From Sporobacter termitidis DSM 10068 (GTDB lineage Bacteria > Bacillota > Clostridia > Oscillospirales > Oscillospiraceae), in assembly GCF_900130065.1 (NCBI RefSeq), contig NZ_FQXV01000005.1:124001-188000 (forward strand): a stretch of DNA of 64,000 bases. Direction: 5' to 3'. The notes below the pieces were generated by a model, which did no database searches, was not told the origin of the DNA, and saw only the letters and a list, made by a program, of their open reading frames with translations. Position numbers and translations under genes: made by a program. This document shows positions 50,132 to 58,284 of the stretch, piece after piece; the stretch's first letter is position 1, and every line of letters begins with the position of its first letter.

Positions 50132-51133
50132 TTACGCTTTCGTCTTTGCGGCGGCGTCTTTCTTAAACGCGGCGATAATCTTGAAGATGATGATAACCAG
50201 CGCGACGCCGACCACGGCGGACGCGATGTAGCCCACGGCATCGGGCAGGCCGCTGACGGAATAGTCCGGCATCAGCGCGCTAAAGCTGAACCCGTTTGCC
50301 ATGCCTGACGGCGTGTAATTGAGCGCGCTGCCGCCTGTGATGACCTCCTGGATCTCATCCATACCCCACTCGCCCCACGCGGTCCCCGTTGCCAGCAGGC
50401 CGAGCGGCGTCAGACAGATCAGGGCGACGATCAGGCCGTAAACGGCCTTGGATTTCTTTTTTGCCCCTTCGTATATCATACCTGGGGACACTTTTCTGAT
50501 AAAGGCGTAGATAAACACCGTGAACAGCAGTTCCACCACGCCGGCCACGAGCAGATGCGGGATAAGCATCGCCGGGATCGATACCGAAAGCGGATACGGG
50601 CAGTAAAGCGGCTGCCCGTCGGCGCCTTTGAAGAGCAGGGGCTGGAGGCCGAATTCGATCGCCGCGCAAAGCGCCGCCACGTTGATGCCGAAATAGGAGC
50701 CGACGGCGGCGCCGATGATTTCGCCTTTTTCCGATTGTACACGATCCCTGATGAACTTGTAAACAAAATATCCGACAAAAGGCAGGACAAACGCCATATT
50801 GAAGGCGTTCGCGCCAAAAGCGAGAATGCCGCCGTCGCCGAACATCAGCGCCTGGATCAGCAGCGCCACCGAAACCGCCAGGCACGCCGAATACGGGCCG
50901 AGCAGGATGGCGATCAACGTCCCTCCCACCGCGTGGCCCGTCGTACCGCCCGGCAGGGGCACGTTGAACATCATGGTCAGAAATGAAAACGCGGCGCCGA
51001 TGCCGAGCTGCGGCAGCTTGGCCTTTGAAATTTCCTCTTTGACCTTTTTGATGGATACGCCGAGAACCGGCACCATCGCCGCGCCCAGGACAGCGCATGT
51101 GGCGGGGCTGAGATAATTGTCGGGTATATGCAT
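50132..51133 (-). CDS. Nickel/cobalt ECF transporter S component, fused CbiM/NikM-NikN type
   Basis: 333 residues. It begins directly with MHIPDNYLSPATC (no signal peptide), the N-terminal Met-His metal site, followed by VPLPGGTTGHAVGG and FGANAFNMAF. A C-terminal extension (about 245-333) with MPDYSVSG and a last helix resembles the NikN/PDGLE domain, so M and N functions are fused. Fusion and absence of a cobalamin riboswitch favour nickel, which the CODH at 24528-26420 requires; cobalt is the alternative. ATG 51133 after GGGAGAT. Confidence 0.9.
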   Translation of the reverse strand: MHIPDNYLSPATCAVLGAAMVPVLGVSIKKVKEEISKAKLPQLGIGAAFSFLTMMFNVPLPGGTTGHAVGGTLIAILLGPYSACLAVSVALLIQALMFGDGGILAFGANAFNMAFVLPFVGYFVYKFIRDRVQSEKGEIIGAAVGSYFGINVAALCAAIEFGLQPLLFKGADGQPLYCPYPLSVSIPAMLIPHLLVAGVVELLFTVFIYAFIRKVSPGMIYEGAKKKSKAVYGLIVALICLTPLGLLATGTAWGEWGMDEIQEVITGGSALNYTPSGMANGFSFSALMPDYSVSGLPDAVGYIASAVVGVALVIIIFKIIAAFKKDAAAKTKA

Positions 51134-51482
51134 CAATATCTCCCTCTCTGCTTGAAGATGTGTCATGATTTCCGAATTCATACTACCACAACGCATTGAT
51201 TCGGCAAGCTCCCTGGGGGGATAAAAATTCAATAATTAATCCATATCCATAAGGAAACGTATACCGGCTGCCGGTTCTCTGTGAAGTATCCATAAAGGAT
51301 TATCCCCCGGGGGCGGATGTATCCGGCAAAAACAGGCGCAAATGTCCAGGTATCGGCGGCATTGACAGGGGTGGGGATACGCGGCATAAAAGCGCCGGTA
51401 TCCCTCGGGGGAGCTTCAAACTTTCCGCAGAGCGGTGTATAGTTGCGGTAACAAACGCTCCGGGCGGGAAAGGTTGATTCAA
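51134..51482. other. 349-base divergent intergenic region
   Basis: A weak leftward promoter TTGCCG - 16 bases - TAGTAT (51180-51207) may serve the nickel/cobalt operon. Upstream are a GGATAC-CGGC/GCCG-GTATCC hairpin (51373-51405), a CCCCCGGGGG block (51305-51314) and two CTTATGGATA-like repeats (TATCCATAA at about 51243-51251 and 51287-51295 on the plus strand). I recognise no known riboswitch here. Confidence 0.4.
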
Positions 51483-51926
51483 ATGGACGCAGATCCGCGG
51501 GCGATGCCCTGGAATGACATCGATTCGTTTGGAAAGCAAATGTTCAGCAAAGGCCCCGGCCAGGCACACCTGTGTCAATGGCCGCTGAAGCTGAGGCTCA
51601 TATCGTCGGTATCCCCATACTTTCACAAAGCACATCTCATCCTGTCTGCCGACTGCGCCGCCTACTCTTATGAAAACTTCCACAGCGGCCTGCTCAGGAA
51701 CCGCGTGCTGATGATCGGCTGCCCCGAGCTGGACGGCGCCGGCTTCACGGAAAAGCTGGCGGAAATCGTCCGCTCCAACGAAATACTGAGCATCGCCGTC
51801 GTCCGGATGGACGCGCCGTGCTGCCTGGGGCTTGCCGACGCCGCGGTCGACGCCGTGCGGCGGAGCAAAAAGGACATCCCGGTACAGCTAACAACGGTTT
51901 TTACCGAGGGTGAAATCATCGAATAG
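51483..51926 (+). CDS. Iron-sulfur protein-associated domain lacking its ferredoxin half
   Basis: 147 residues resembling the C-terminal half of a family of clostridial ferredoxin-like proteins: WPLKLRLISSVSPYF, LILSADCAAYSYENFH, MIGCPELD and VVRMDAPCCLGL. In the usual proteins this follows two [4Fe-4S] ferredoxin motifs, which are absent; upstream sequence in frame encodes nothing similar. It may be a stand-alone cysteine-rich domain that binds a partner ferredoxin, or an N-terminally truncated remnant. ATG 51483 with AAAGG upstream. Divergent from the nickel/cobalt operon. Confidence 0.65.
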   Translation: MDADPRAMPWNDIDSFGKQMFSKGPGQAHLCQWPLKLRLISSVSPYFHKAHLILSADCAAYSYENFHSGLLRNRVLMIGCPELDGAGFTEKLAEIVRSNEILSIAVVRMDAPCCLGLADAAVDAVRRSKKDIPVQLTTVFTEGEIIE

Positions 51927-51942
51927 CAAAACACTGTGCGCA

Positions 51943-51986
51943 ATAAAAAAGCACCCCTTTACATGATGCCGACATGTGAAGGGGTG
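51943..51986 (-). terminator. Intrinsic terminator of the small gene at 52021
   Basis: CACCCCTTT(A)CATG / CATG(TG)AAGGGGTG hairpin followed on the minus strand by a GCTTTTTTATT tail; it lies between convergent genes. Confidence 0.8.
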
Positions 51987-52020
51987 TCGTCGTTATAAAG
52001 GCAAAGAGCTTTTGCCAAAA

Positions 52021-52254
52021 TCAATGCAGCGACATTTTCTGCAGGGACGACAGCATGTCTTCCCCGTCCTTGATATGCTGCTGCAGATGAGACAGCTGCG
52101 CGCTGTCTCCCGTTTGCTGCAACTCGGAAAGCTCCAGCCTGTGCGCGTCCAGCGAGCCCTTCAGCTCGTTATACAGGGAGACTGCCGCGTTGAAATCAAT
52201 CCCGCCGCTCGCCTGCAGCTGGTCAAACCGATGCTTGATACTGGAACAACTCAT
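52021..52254 (-). CDS. Small helical protein of unknown function
   Basis: 77 residues, predicted almost entirely helical from its Leu/Gln/Glu/His-rich heptad-like pattern (LYNELKGSLDAHRLELSELQQ). ATG 52254 has a strong AGGAGG at proper distance, and an intrinsic terminator follows the stop, so it is very likely a real gene. One cysteine near the N-terminus. I do not recognise a family. It lies 100 bases downstream of, and co-oriented with, the sigma-like gene. Confidence 0.65.
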   Translation of the reverse strand: MSCSSIKHRFDQLQASGGIDFNAAVSLYNELKGSLDAHRLELSELQQTGDSAQLSHLQQHIKDGEDMLSSLQKMSLH

Positions 52255-52354
52255 ATAAAACCTCCTAAATCGTCTATGCCGCTATTGTGCGCAGAATCCC
52301 GCGTTTAAATCACGCGGCGGAGGTTTAACGCGCCGGTAATAGCCGATAAATTAT

Positions 52355-52846
52355 TCAGTCTACACAGCTCGTCCTGTAATTCACCGCTTTATGAATCGCG
52401 GACTCAAAGTGTCTCCTTGTCAGAAATACCGGCCGGCCGATCGCCTTTGCGATTTGCCGGACAGAGAAGCCATGCCAGCAAAAAAGCAGCAAAATATACC
52501 GTTCGTCAAAGCTGAGGCCGCTCAGCATCTGAATAAATTCTTTTTTTCCGGCGCTTATCTGACCTGCCGTCTCAGGAGCCGTGCAGCGCCGGTCCGGGCT
52601 TCTTTGAAGCTTTCTGCCGTGCCGGTATATCAATTTGATGCTTTGCTCTTTGAACAAATCGACGTTCGTTTTGTCCGAACACTTACGAAAAGCCCCGGTA
52701 AACGCATGGATTGTGATTTCCTCGGCCGCCTCCCGGTCCCCAACGGTATAAAGCGCCATATTATACAGCTGTCTCGCGGCGGCCTGGTAGAGGAATTCGA
52801 CCTGCTTTTGTATCTCCCGACCGGTTTCCAAAATACCGCCCCCCAC
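52355..52846 (-). CDS. Sigma-70-like (ECF-type) regulatory protein
   Basis: 163 residues with a region 2-like N-terminus (AARQLYNMALYTVGDREAAEEIT) and a region 4-like C-terminus (LSGLSFDERYILLLFCWHGFSVRQIAKAIG). Region 2.3-2.4 is weakly conserved, so it may be a degenerate or unusual ECF sigma factor. The start is uncertain: GTG 52846 lacks a ribosome site, and a TTG at 52831 after GGGGGGCGG is possible. No anti-sigma gene is evident. The 180 bases upstream are extremely AT-rich with a tandem CGATATCAT repeat near 52883-52901. Confidence 0.6.
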   Translation of the reverse strand: MGGGILETGREIQKQVEFLYQAAARQLYNMALYTVGDREAAEEITIHAFTGAFRKCSDKTNVDLFKEQSIKLIYRHGRKLQRSPDRRCTAPETAGQISAGKKEFIQMLSGLSFDERYILLLFCWHGFSVRQIAKAIGRPVFLTRRHFESAIHKAVNYRTSCVD

Positions 52847-53029
52847 AAAATCGGAGCGACATGGTGGCCGCCCGTTTAAATTTCGATATCATTCGATATC
52901 ATAAAAGAAAATTTACCCTTATAAAATATAAGACAGTGGAAATATCAAAATGCAACAAAAATATTTTAAAATTTTTTAAAATTTACAAATTGCACATTAA
53001 AATTTACATCATCCGACTTAAATCGGCGC

Positions 53030-53068
53030 AAAAAAGGAACGCATCCTATCAAAAGATGCGTTCTTTTC
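53030..53068. terminator. Intrinsic terminator after the IlvD-like gene
   Basis: GAACGCATC/GATGCGTTC stem with flanking A and T runs (CCTTTTTT on the minus strand), 40 bases past the stop at 53106. Confidence 0.85.
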
Positions 53069-53105
53069 AATGAGGGACACGTTAACTCTGCGCTGTTATT
53101 TCCCG

Positions 53106-54761
53106 TCAGCAGATAACGGCGCCCTCGCTGATTGGGCGGACCCGCTCCTGAAAGATTTTGAGCCAGCCTGCCTCGCCCTTTTTGCGGTAGTCCGGCGCCG
53201 TTTTCCGCCGCGCTTCAAGCTCCTCATCCGAGACGTCTGCCTGCAGCACGCGGTTCAGCGCGTCGATGGTGATGATGTCGCCGTCACGGATGAGGCCGAT
53301 CGCCCCGCCGGCGGCGGCCTCCGGCGTGACGTCCACGGCCATCAGCGCCAGATTGCACAGGCCGGACGCGTGGCCGTCCGTCACGATGGCCACGTCGCTG
53401 CCAAGGCCCTGGCCGTCCAGGGCGAAGATGAGTCCCCCAGGCCCGCCCATGCCGGGCGTGCCGGTGAGCCCCATGCCGCAGACGACGAGCACGTCGCCTT
53501 TTTTGATCCCGCCGTCACGGATGGCGCGCATGGCTTCGTTCTGGTCCGTGATCACCCGGGCCGGCCCCTTGAAGTAATTCGGCTTATAGTGATCGTCGAT
53601 CTGCAGCTTGATCACGCCGAAGTCCGCTGCCAGGTTTCCCTTGGCCAGGACGATGGCCGGCCTGTAATTGAGCGCGTTGTCCAGCGGGCGGATTACATCT
53701 TCGTCCAGCACCACGGCGCCCTCCAGATTCCCGCGGACCGCTTTGCCGCTGACCGTCATCTCGTCCAGCCGCAGCTTGCTCTCCAGCTGCTTCATGACGG
53801 CGCGGGTCCCGCCCGCCGCCTCCAGGTCGTCGATAAAGTGCGTCCCGTTGGGGCGGATGCCCACGAGGAGCGGAATGTCGCCGGCGAATTTATCGAACAT
53901 ATCAAACACGTCGATGTCCGTTTTCGCCTCCTTGGCGACGGCCTGCAGGTGCTTCATGGTATTGGTGGAGCCGGAGACGCTCAGGATCGTCTTGACGCAG
54001 TTTTCAAAGGCGCCGGGCGTCAGCAGGTCCCGCGGCGTCACATCCTGGTCCACGAGCTCCACGATACGCCGGCAGGCGTCCGATACGGCCCGCCACATTT
54101 TCGGACTGTTGGACAGAACAGGCGTCGTGCCCGGGAGGGCGAAGCCCAGCGCCTCGCAGGCAATGTGCATGGAGTTTGCCGTCCCCAGCCCCTGGCACAC
54201 GCCGGGGCCTTTGATAGCCGCGTCGCTCATCCGGCGCATTTCCTCGTCCGTCACCTTGCCCATGGCGTAATGCCCCTGCTGCTGGAACAGGTCCTCAATA
54301 TCAAAGTGCTCGCCCTTGTACGTGCCGCAGGGCTGATAGCCGCACGCCACGACGATGGTTGGGATATTCATGCGCGCGGCGGCCATGAGCTGGCCCGGCA
54401 GGGTTTTGTCGCAGGAGGCAAGGCAGAGCATCCCGTCCAGCATGGCACCCTCCACGGCGGCCTCCACGTCGTTGGTGATCAGGTCGCGGCTGGCCTGGAT
54501 AAATCCCCCGCTGTGCCCGGAAAATATGAAGTCGGCCGGGGCCACGGTGCGTATCTCAAAGGAGATGCCCCCCGCCTTGTAGATCTCCCCGGCGGCAAAT
54601 CTGGCAATGGCGTCCAGGTGGCTGAAGCAGACGGCCAGATTCGACGAGGAGTTGACGATGGCGATTTTCGGGCGCTTCATATCCTCGTCCCGGATACCGA
54701 GATTCAGCCACATGGCCCTTCTGATGGGGCTGTTATATTTGTTGCTGCGGTATTCTTTCAA
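53106..54761 (-). CDS. IlvD/Edd-family dehydratase
   Basis: 551-residue Fe-S dehydratase of the dihydroxy-acid/6-phosphogluconate dehydratase family. Cluster cysteines are in NLAVCFSH, LASCDKTLPG and GPGVCQGLGTANSM; GMGGPGGLIFA and the C-terminal TDGHASG are conserved. It is last in an operon with an importer and an FAD oxidoreductase rather than with branched-chain amino-acid genes, so a catabolic sugar-acid or hydroxy-acid dehydratase is more likely than biosynthetic IlvD. The apparent start is TTG 54761 with GAGGAAAG about 15 bases upstream. Confidence 0.85.
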   Translation of the reverse strand: MKEYRSNKYNSPIRRAMWLNLGIRDEDMKRPKIAIVNSSSNLAVCFSHLDAIARFAAGEIYKAGGISFEIRTVAPADFIFSGHSGGFIQASRDLITNDVEAAVEGAMLDGMLCLASCDKTLPGQLMAAARMNIPTIVVACGYQPCGTYKGEHFDIEDLFQQQGHYAMGKVTDEEMRRMSDAAIKGPGVCQGLGTANSMHIACEALGFALPGTTPVLSNSPKMWRAVSDACRRIVELVDQDVTPRDLLTPGAFENCVKTILSVSGSTNTMKHLQAVAKEAKTDIDVFDMFDKFAGDIPLLVGIRPNGTHFIDDLEAAGGTRAVMKQLESKLRLDEMTVSGKAVRGNLEGAVVLDEDVIRPLDNALNYRPAIVLAKGNLAADFGVIKLQIDDHYKPNYFKGPARVITDQNEAMRAIRDGGIKKGDVLVVCGMGLTGTPGMGGPGGLIFALDGQGLGSDVAIVTDGHASGLCNLALMAVDVTPEAAAGGAIGLIRDGDIITIDALNRVLQADVSDEELEARRKTAPDYRKKGEAGWLKIFQERVRPISEGAVIC

Positions 54762-54806
54762 AGGGCAGACCAGCTTTCCTCATTTTTTCTCCTGCCCGGG
54801 CGGCGC

Positions 54807-56270
54807 TCAGTGCACGCCGTCGAGGATAACGCCCTGGGCGCGCAGGAACGCCTGCAAATCCTTTACGTGCTCCTCCGCCTCCAGCGCCCGCGGCGTCACG
54901 CCTTTTTTGACGCACAGGCCGGCCGCGGCGCCGGCGGCCTGGCCGGTGACGACCGTCTCCTGCAAAAAGCGCTGATAGGCGGCCCTGTCGGTGGAGATGT
55001 GCTTGCCGCCCACCAGGAAGTTTTCCACCTTGCGCGGCACGAGGCAGCGGTACGGGATGTCGTGGCTGCCGCCCTCGGGCGGCAGGCCGCCGACCTCGCC
55101 GTTCCTGACGACCGTGGCCAGCGTGCTGTTGTTGGCCGCGTGGACGGCGCCCGCCGGGAAGGCCGATTTGCCGATGCAGTCGTAAAACCGCGCGCCCGCC
55201 GCCACCTCGGCGCCGGTGAGCCTGTGGTCGCCCATGATCCGCCGGCCGTCCCGAAGGCGCAGCTCCGTGCCCATTTTGACGATATAGGCCTTTTTGAAGC
55301 CGGGGACGTATTTTTTGAAAGCCTTCGCCGCGATCATGATCTGGCGGCGGGCCTCGATCTCGCCCTTGGTCAGATCCCAGGGGTCGCAGGACCAGAGGTC
55401 GGGCACCTGGGCGGAATGCTGGAAGTGCGCCTGGACAACGCCGCGGTCGCCGCCGTCGGGACGCGGCGCCATGAAAAAGCCCATGCCGGCGTAGTCATGC
55501 CACTCCCCTTTGGCCAGGAGCTCCTTGATGATGCTGAAAAAGCCCATGATCTCCCCCAGGTCGGCGGGGTCCGTGACCTGACGGAGATTGGCGATCTTCT
55601 CCTCCTGAGACAGGCCGGCCGCGCCCCGCAGCTGGAATTCCTGGGGGTTTTCCTTCATATACGTCATGAATTCGTCCCAGTCGACGCCGTCCATGGTAAA
55701 GCAGAGGGAATGGGGCTCGTTCATGTCTCTGGGGAGCAGCTCGTAATCGCAGCCGGCGCGCACGGCAATATCGCCCTCGCCGGTGCAGTCGATGACGATT
55801 TTGGCCTCGATCGTGCTGCGGCCCGCGGCGTTCTCGACGATGACCCCGGTGACCCTGTCGCCGTCCTTCGTCACGCCCACGACGAGCGTATGTAACAGCA
55901 GCGTCACGTTGCTTTCCACCAGCACCCGGAATATTTCGAGCCCCCACCACTCCGGGTCCACAAACGAAAACGTATAGCCGGTGCGCCTTCTGTACACGTT
56001 GTCCTCGTCGCGGTGCGGGAGCGCGTGGTTTTCCTTCAGCAGGCGGCTGTGCATCTCCTCGGCGAAGCCGGCGATGACCTGCTCGCCGCGGGGGCTGAAA
56101 AGATGCGCGTACGAAAAGCCCGGCGGGCCGGACACATTCATTTGGCCGCCCAGCGCGCCAAGGCGCTCGATGAGGAGCGTTCTGGCCCCGGTCCTGGCCG
56201 CCGCGACGGCCGCGGCCGTCCCGGACGTCCCGCCGCCGCATACAATGACATCAAACTTTCCGTTTTCCAT
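54807..56270 (-). CDS. FAD-dependent oxidoreductase (FAD_oxidored family)
   Basis: 487 residues. Starts with the dinucleotide fold VIVCGGGTSGTAAAVAAARTG, then LIERLGALGGQMNVSG; KIVIDCTGEGDIAVRAG is the family's second FAD motif. These flavoproteins are common in sugar and hydroxy-acid catabolic clusters but substrates are mostly unknown. ATG 56270 is chosen, 8 bases after AAAGGA; an upstream TTG is possible. It follows the importer ATPase genes (36-base gap) and precedes the IlvD-like dehydratase. Confidence 0.85.
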   Translation of the reverse strand: MENGKFDVIVCGGGTSGTAAAVAAARTGARTLLIERLGALGGQMNVSGPPGFSYAHLFSPRGEQVIAGFAEEMHSRLLKENHALPHRDEDNVYRRRTGYTFSFVDPEWWGLEIFRVLVESNVTLLLHTLVVGVTKDGDRVTGVIVENAAGRSTIEAKIVIDCTGEGDIAVRAGCDYELLPRDMNEPHSLCFTMDGVDWDEFMTYMKENPQEFQLRGAAGLSQEEKIANLRQVTDPADLGEIMGFFSIIKELLAKGEWHDYAGMGFFMAPRPDGGDRGVVQAHFQHSAQVPDLWSCDPWDLTKGEIEARRQIMIAAKAFKKYVPGFKKAYIVKMGTELRLRDGRRIMGDHRLTGAEVAAGARFYDCIGKSAFPAGAVHAANNSTLATVVRNGEVGGLPPEGGSHDIPYRCLVPRKVENFLVGGKHISTDRAAYQRFLQETVVTGQAAGAAAGLCVKKGVTPRALEAEEHVKDLQAFLRAQGVILDGVH

Positions 56271-56306
56271 GGTATCAATCCTTTCTACATGAACAGACAA
56301 AAGTCT

Positions 56307-57296
56307 TTATACGCAATGGCACGCCACGAAATGCCCGCCGCCCGCGTCGCGAAGCGGCGGCACCGACTCGGAGCATTCCTTTTTGGCCCGGGGGCAGCGG
56401 GGATGGAAGGCGCAGCCGGCCGGGGGATTCAGCGGCGTCGGCACGTCGCCGGTCAGGATGATCCTGTGGCGTTTTTCCTCCGCCACGGGGTCCGGCAGCG
56501 GCTGCGCCGACAGGAGCGCGATAGAATACGGATGCAGCGTGTTGGCATACAGCTCGCCGGCATCGGAGATTTCCACGACCCTGCCCAGGTACATCACCGC
56601 CACGCGCTGGCTGATGTACTGGACGGCCAGCAGGTCGTGGGAGATGAAGAGATAGCTCAGGCGGTCGTTTTTGCTCTGGAGCTCCTGCAGGAGATTCAGT
56701 ATCTGCGCCTGCATGGACACGTCCAGGGCGGAGATCGGCTCGTCGCAGACGATGAGGGACGGGTCGCCCGCCAGGGCGCGGGCGATGGACAGCCGCTGCC
56801 GCTGCCCGCCGGAGAACTCGTGGGGATACCGGTCCGTCATATCGGGGCTCAGCCCCGACATGATGAACAGCTCCGCCACGCGCTCGTCATATTCCTTTTT
56901 GCTTTTCACCAGGTGATGTATTTTCAGCGGCTCGCCCACAATGTCGCCGCTGCTCATCCTAGGGTCCAGAGAGCTGTAGGGGTCCTGGAAAACGAGGGCC
57001 ATCTTCCGCCGGATCTGGCGCAGGTCGGATTCCCCGGAGTGCGAAATGTCCGCGCCCTCAAACATGACGATGCCGCCGGTGGGTCTATACAGGCGGACAA
57101 TGCAGCGGCCCACGGTGGTTTTGCCGCAGCCGCTTTCGCCCACCAGCCCCAGTGTCTCGCCCGGCCTGATGGAAAACGACACGTCGTCCAGGGCCTTCAC
57201 GTCGGCGATCTTCCGCTTCAGCAGCCCTCTCCTGACGGGGAAATACATTTTGAGATTGACGATATCCACAATATTGCCTCTGGCCGCCTCAATCAT
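56307..57296 (-). CDS. Oligopeptide/dipeptide-type ABC importer ATPase (DppF/OppF)
   Basis: 329 residues with GESGCGKTT, LVFQDPYSSLDPR, FSGGQRQRLSIARAL and LIVCDEPISALDVS; the C-terminal Cys-containing extension (CAFHPRCPRAKKEC) matches the [4Fe-4S]-type OppF/DppF tail. Overlaps the DppD start-stop by 8 bases. Works with the four importer genes upstream. Confidence 0.93.
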   Translation of the reverse strand: MIEAARGNIVDIVNLKMYFPVRRGLLKRKIADVKALDDVSFSIRPGETLGLVGESGCGKTTVGRCIVRLYRPTGGIVMFEGADISHSGESDLRQIRRKMALVFQDPYSSLDPRMSSGDIVGEPLKIHHLVKSKKEYDERVAELFIMSGLSPDMTDRYPHEFSGGQRQRLSIARALAGDPSLIVCDEPISALDVSMQAQILNLLQELQSKNDRLSYLFISHDLLAVQYISQRVAVMYLGRVVEISDAGELYANTLHPYSIALLSAQPLPDPVAEEKRHRIILTGDVPTPLNPPAGCAFHPRCPRAKKECSESVPPLRDAGGGHFVACHCV

Positions 57297-58272
57297 CCGT
57301 CAAGCCCTCCAGTCTCACACGGCACGTCGTGTAGTGATCGCCCTCCACATGCGTCAGCTCCGGGACCGGCTCCTCAAAGCAGCTTTTTTGGCGGAGCCTG
57401 CACCTGGGGAGAAAGGGGCAGGTGGGCGGGCGGTTAATGAGCGACGGCGGCATGCCCTTAATGGGGACCAGCCTTTCGCCCAGCTTCGGCACGCATTTTA
57501 AAAGCCCTTCGGTATAAGGGTGCATCGGATTTGCCCAGAGCTCCCTGACCGTGCCGGACTCGATGATCCTCCCGGCATACATGACGTTGACCCTGTGGAC
57601 GTATCTGGCCACGATGCCAAGATTATGCGTCACCATGACGAGCGCTGTGTGGTATTTGTTCACCATCTCGTACATCAGCTCTAAAAGCTGCGCCTGAATC
57701 GTCGCGTCCAGCGCCGTGGTGGCCTCGTCGGCGATGATCATTTTTGGGTTGCACAGCATCGACATGCCCACCATCACCCGCTGGCGCATGCCGCCGGAGA
57801 GCTGATGCGGGTAATCGTCGGCGCGTTTACCAGGGTCGGGGATGCCCACTTGGGACAGCATGTCGACGCTCCGCTCCCGCGCCTCCGCCTTGTCGATGCC
57901 CAGGTGCTCCGTGAGGACCTCCCCCATCTGCCGGCAGATGGTCATGGCCGGGTTTAAGGACGTCATCGGCTCCTGGAACACCATGGATATCCTGCCGCCG
58001 CGGATGGCGCACATCTCCCGGCTTTCCCTGCCGTACCGCAGCAGATCCTGGCCCTCAAACTCCACCGAGCCGGCCACGATCTTTCCCGGCGGATTCGGTA
58101 TAAGCTGCATGACGGAGAGCTGGCTGACCGATTTCCCGCAGCCGCTTTCGCCCACGAGGCCGATGATCTCGCCCTCGTCCACATGATAGGACACGTCGTT
58201 GACCGCCTTGACTGTCCCCCGCTCCGTCCTGAACTCCGTCGTCAGGCCGCTGACTGTTAGCAATCTTTCCAT
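57289..58272 (-). CDS. Oligopeptide/dipeptide-type ABC importer ATPase (DppD/OppD)
   Basis: 327 residues with GESGCGKSV, MVFQEPMTSLNPAM, LSGGMRQRVMVGMSM and MIIADEATTALDAT, and the C-terminal RPPTCPFLPRCRLRQKSC tail typical of OppD/DppD. The Walker A ends in Ser-Val as in OppD proteins. ATG 58272, 12 bases past the DppC stop. Confidence 0.93.
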   Translation of the reverse strand: MERLLTVSGLTTEFRTERGTVKAVNDVSYHVDEGEIIGLVGESGCGKSVSQLSVMQLIPNPPGKIVAGSVEFEGQDLLRYGRESREMCAIRGGRISMVFQEPMTSLNPAMTICRQMGEVLTEHLGIDKAEARERSVDMLSQVGIPDPGKRADDYPHQLSGGMRQRVMVGMSMLCNPKMIIADEATTALDATIQAQLLELMYEMVNKYHTALVMVTHNLGIVARYVHRVNVMYAGRIIESGTVRELWANPMHPYTEGLLKCVPKLGERLVPIKGMPPSLINRPPTCPFLPRCRLRQKSCFEEPVPELTHVEGDHYTTCRVRLEGLTDD

Positions 58273-58284
58273 ATTCTCCTCCCG

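Noticed and set aside
53106-54761. Biosynthetic ilvD for branched-chain amino acids
   Set aside because: No ilvB, ilvC, ilvE or leu genes adjoin; the gene is last in an importer/FAD oxidoreductase operon, so a catabolic role is more likely.
53070-55895. A 941-codon open frame on the plus strand
   Set aside because: It runs antisense to the well-supported IlvD-like and FAD oxidoreductase genes, has no family motif and reads as low-complexity His/Arg/Asp-rich protein, as expected from the opposite strand of GC-rich coding DNA.
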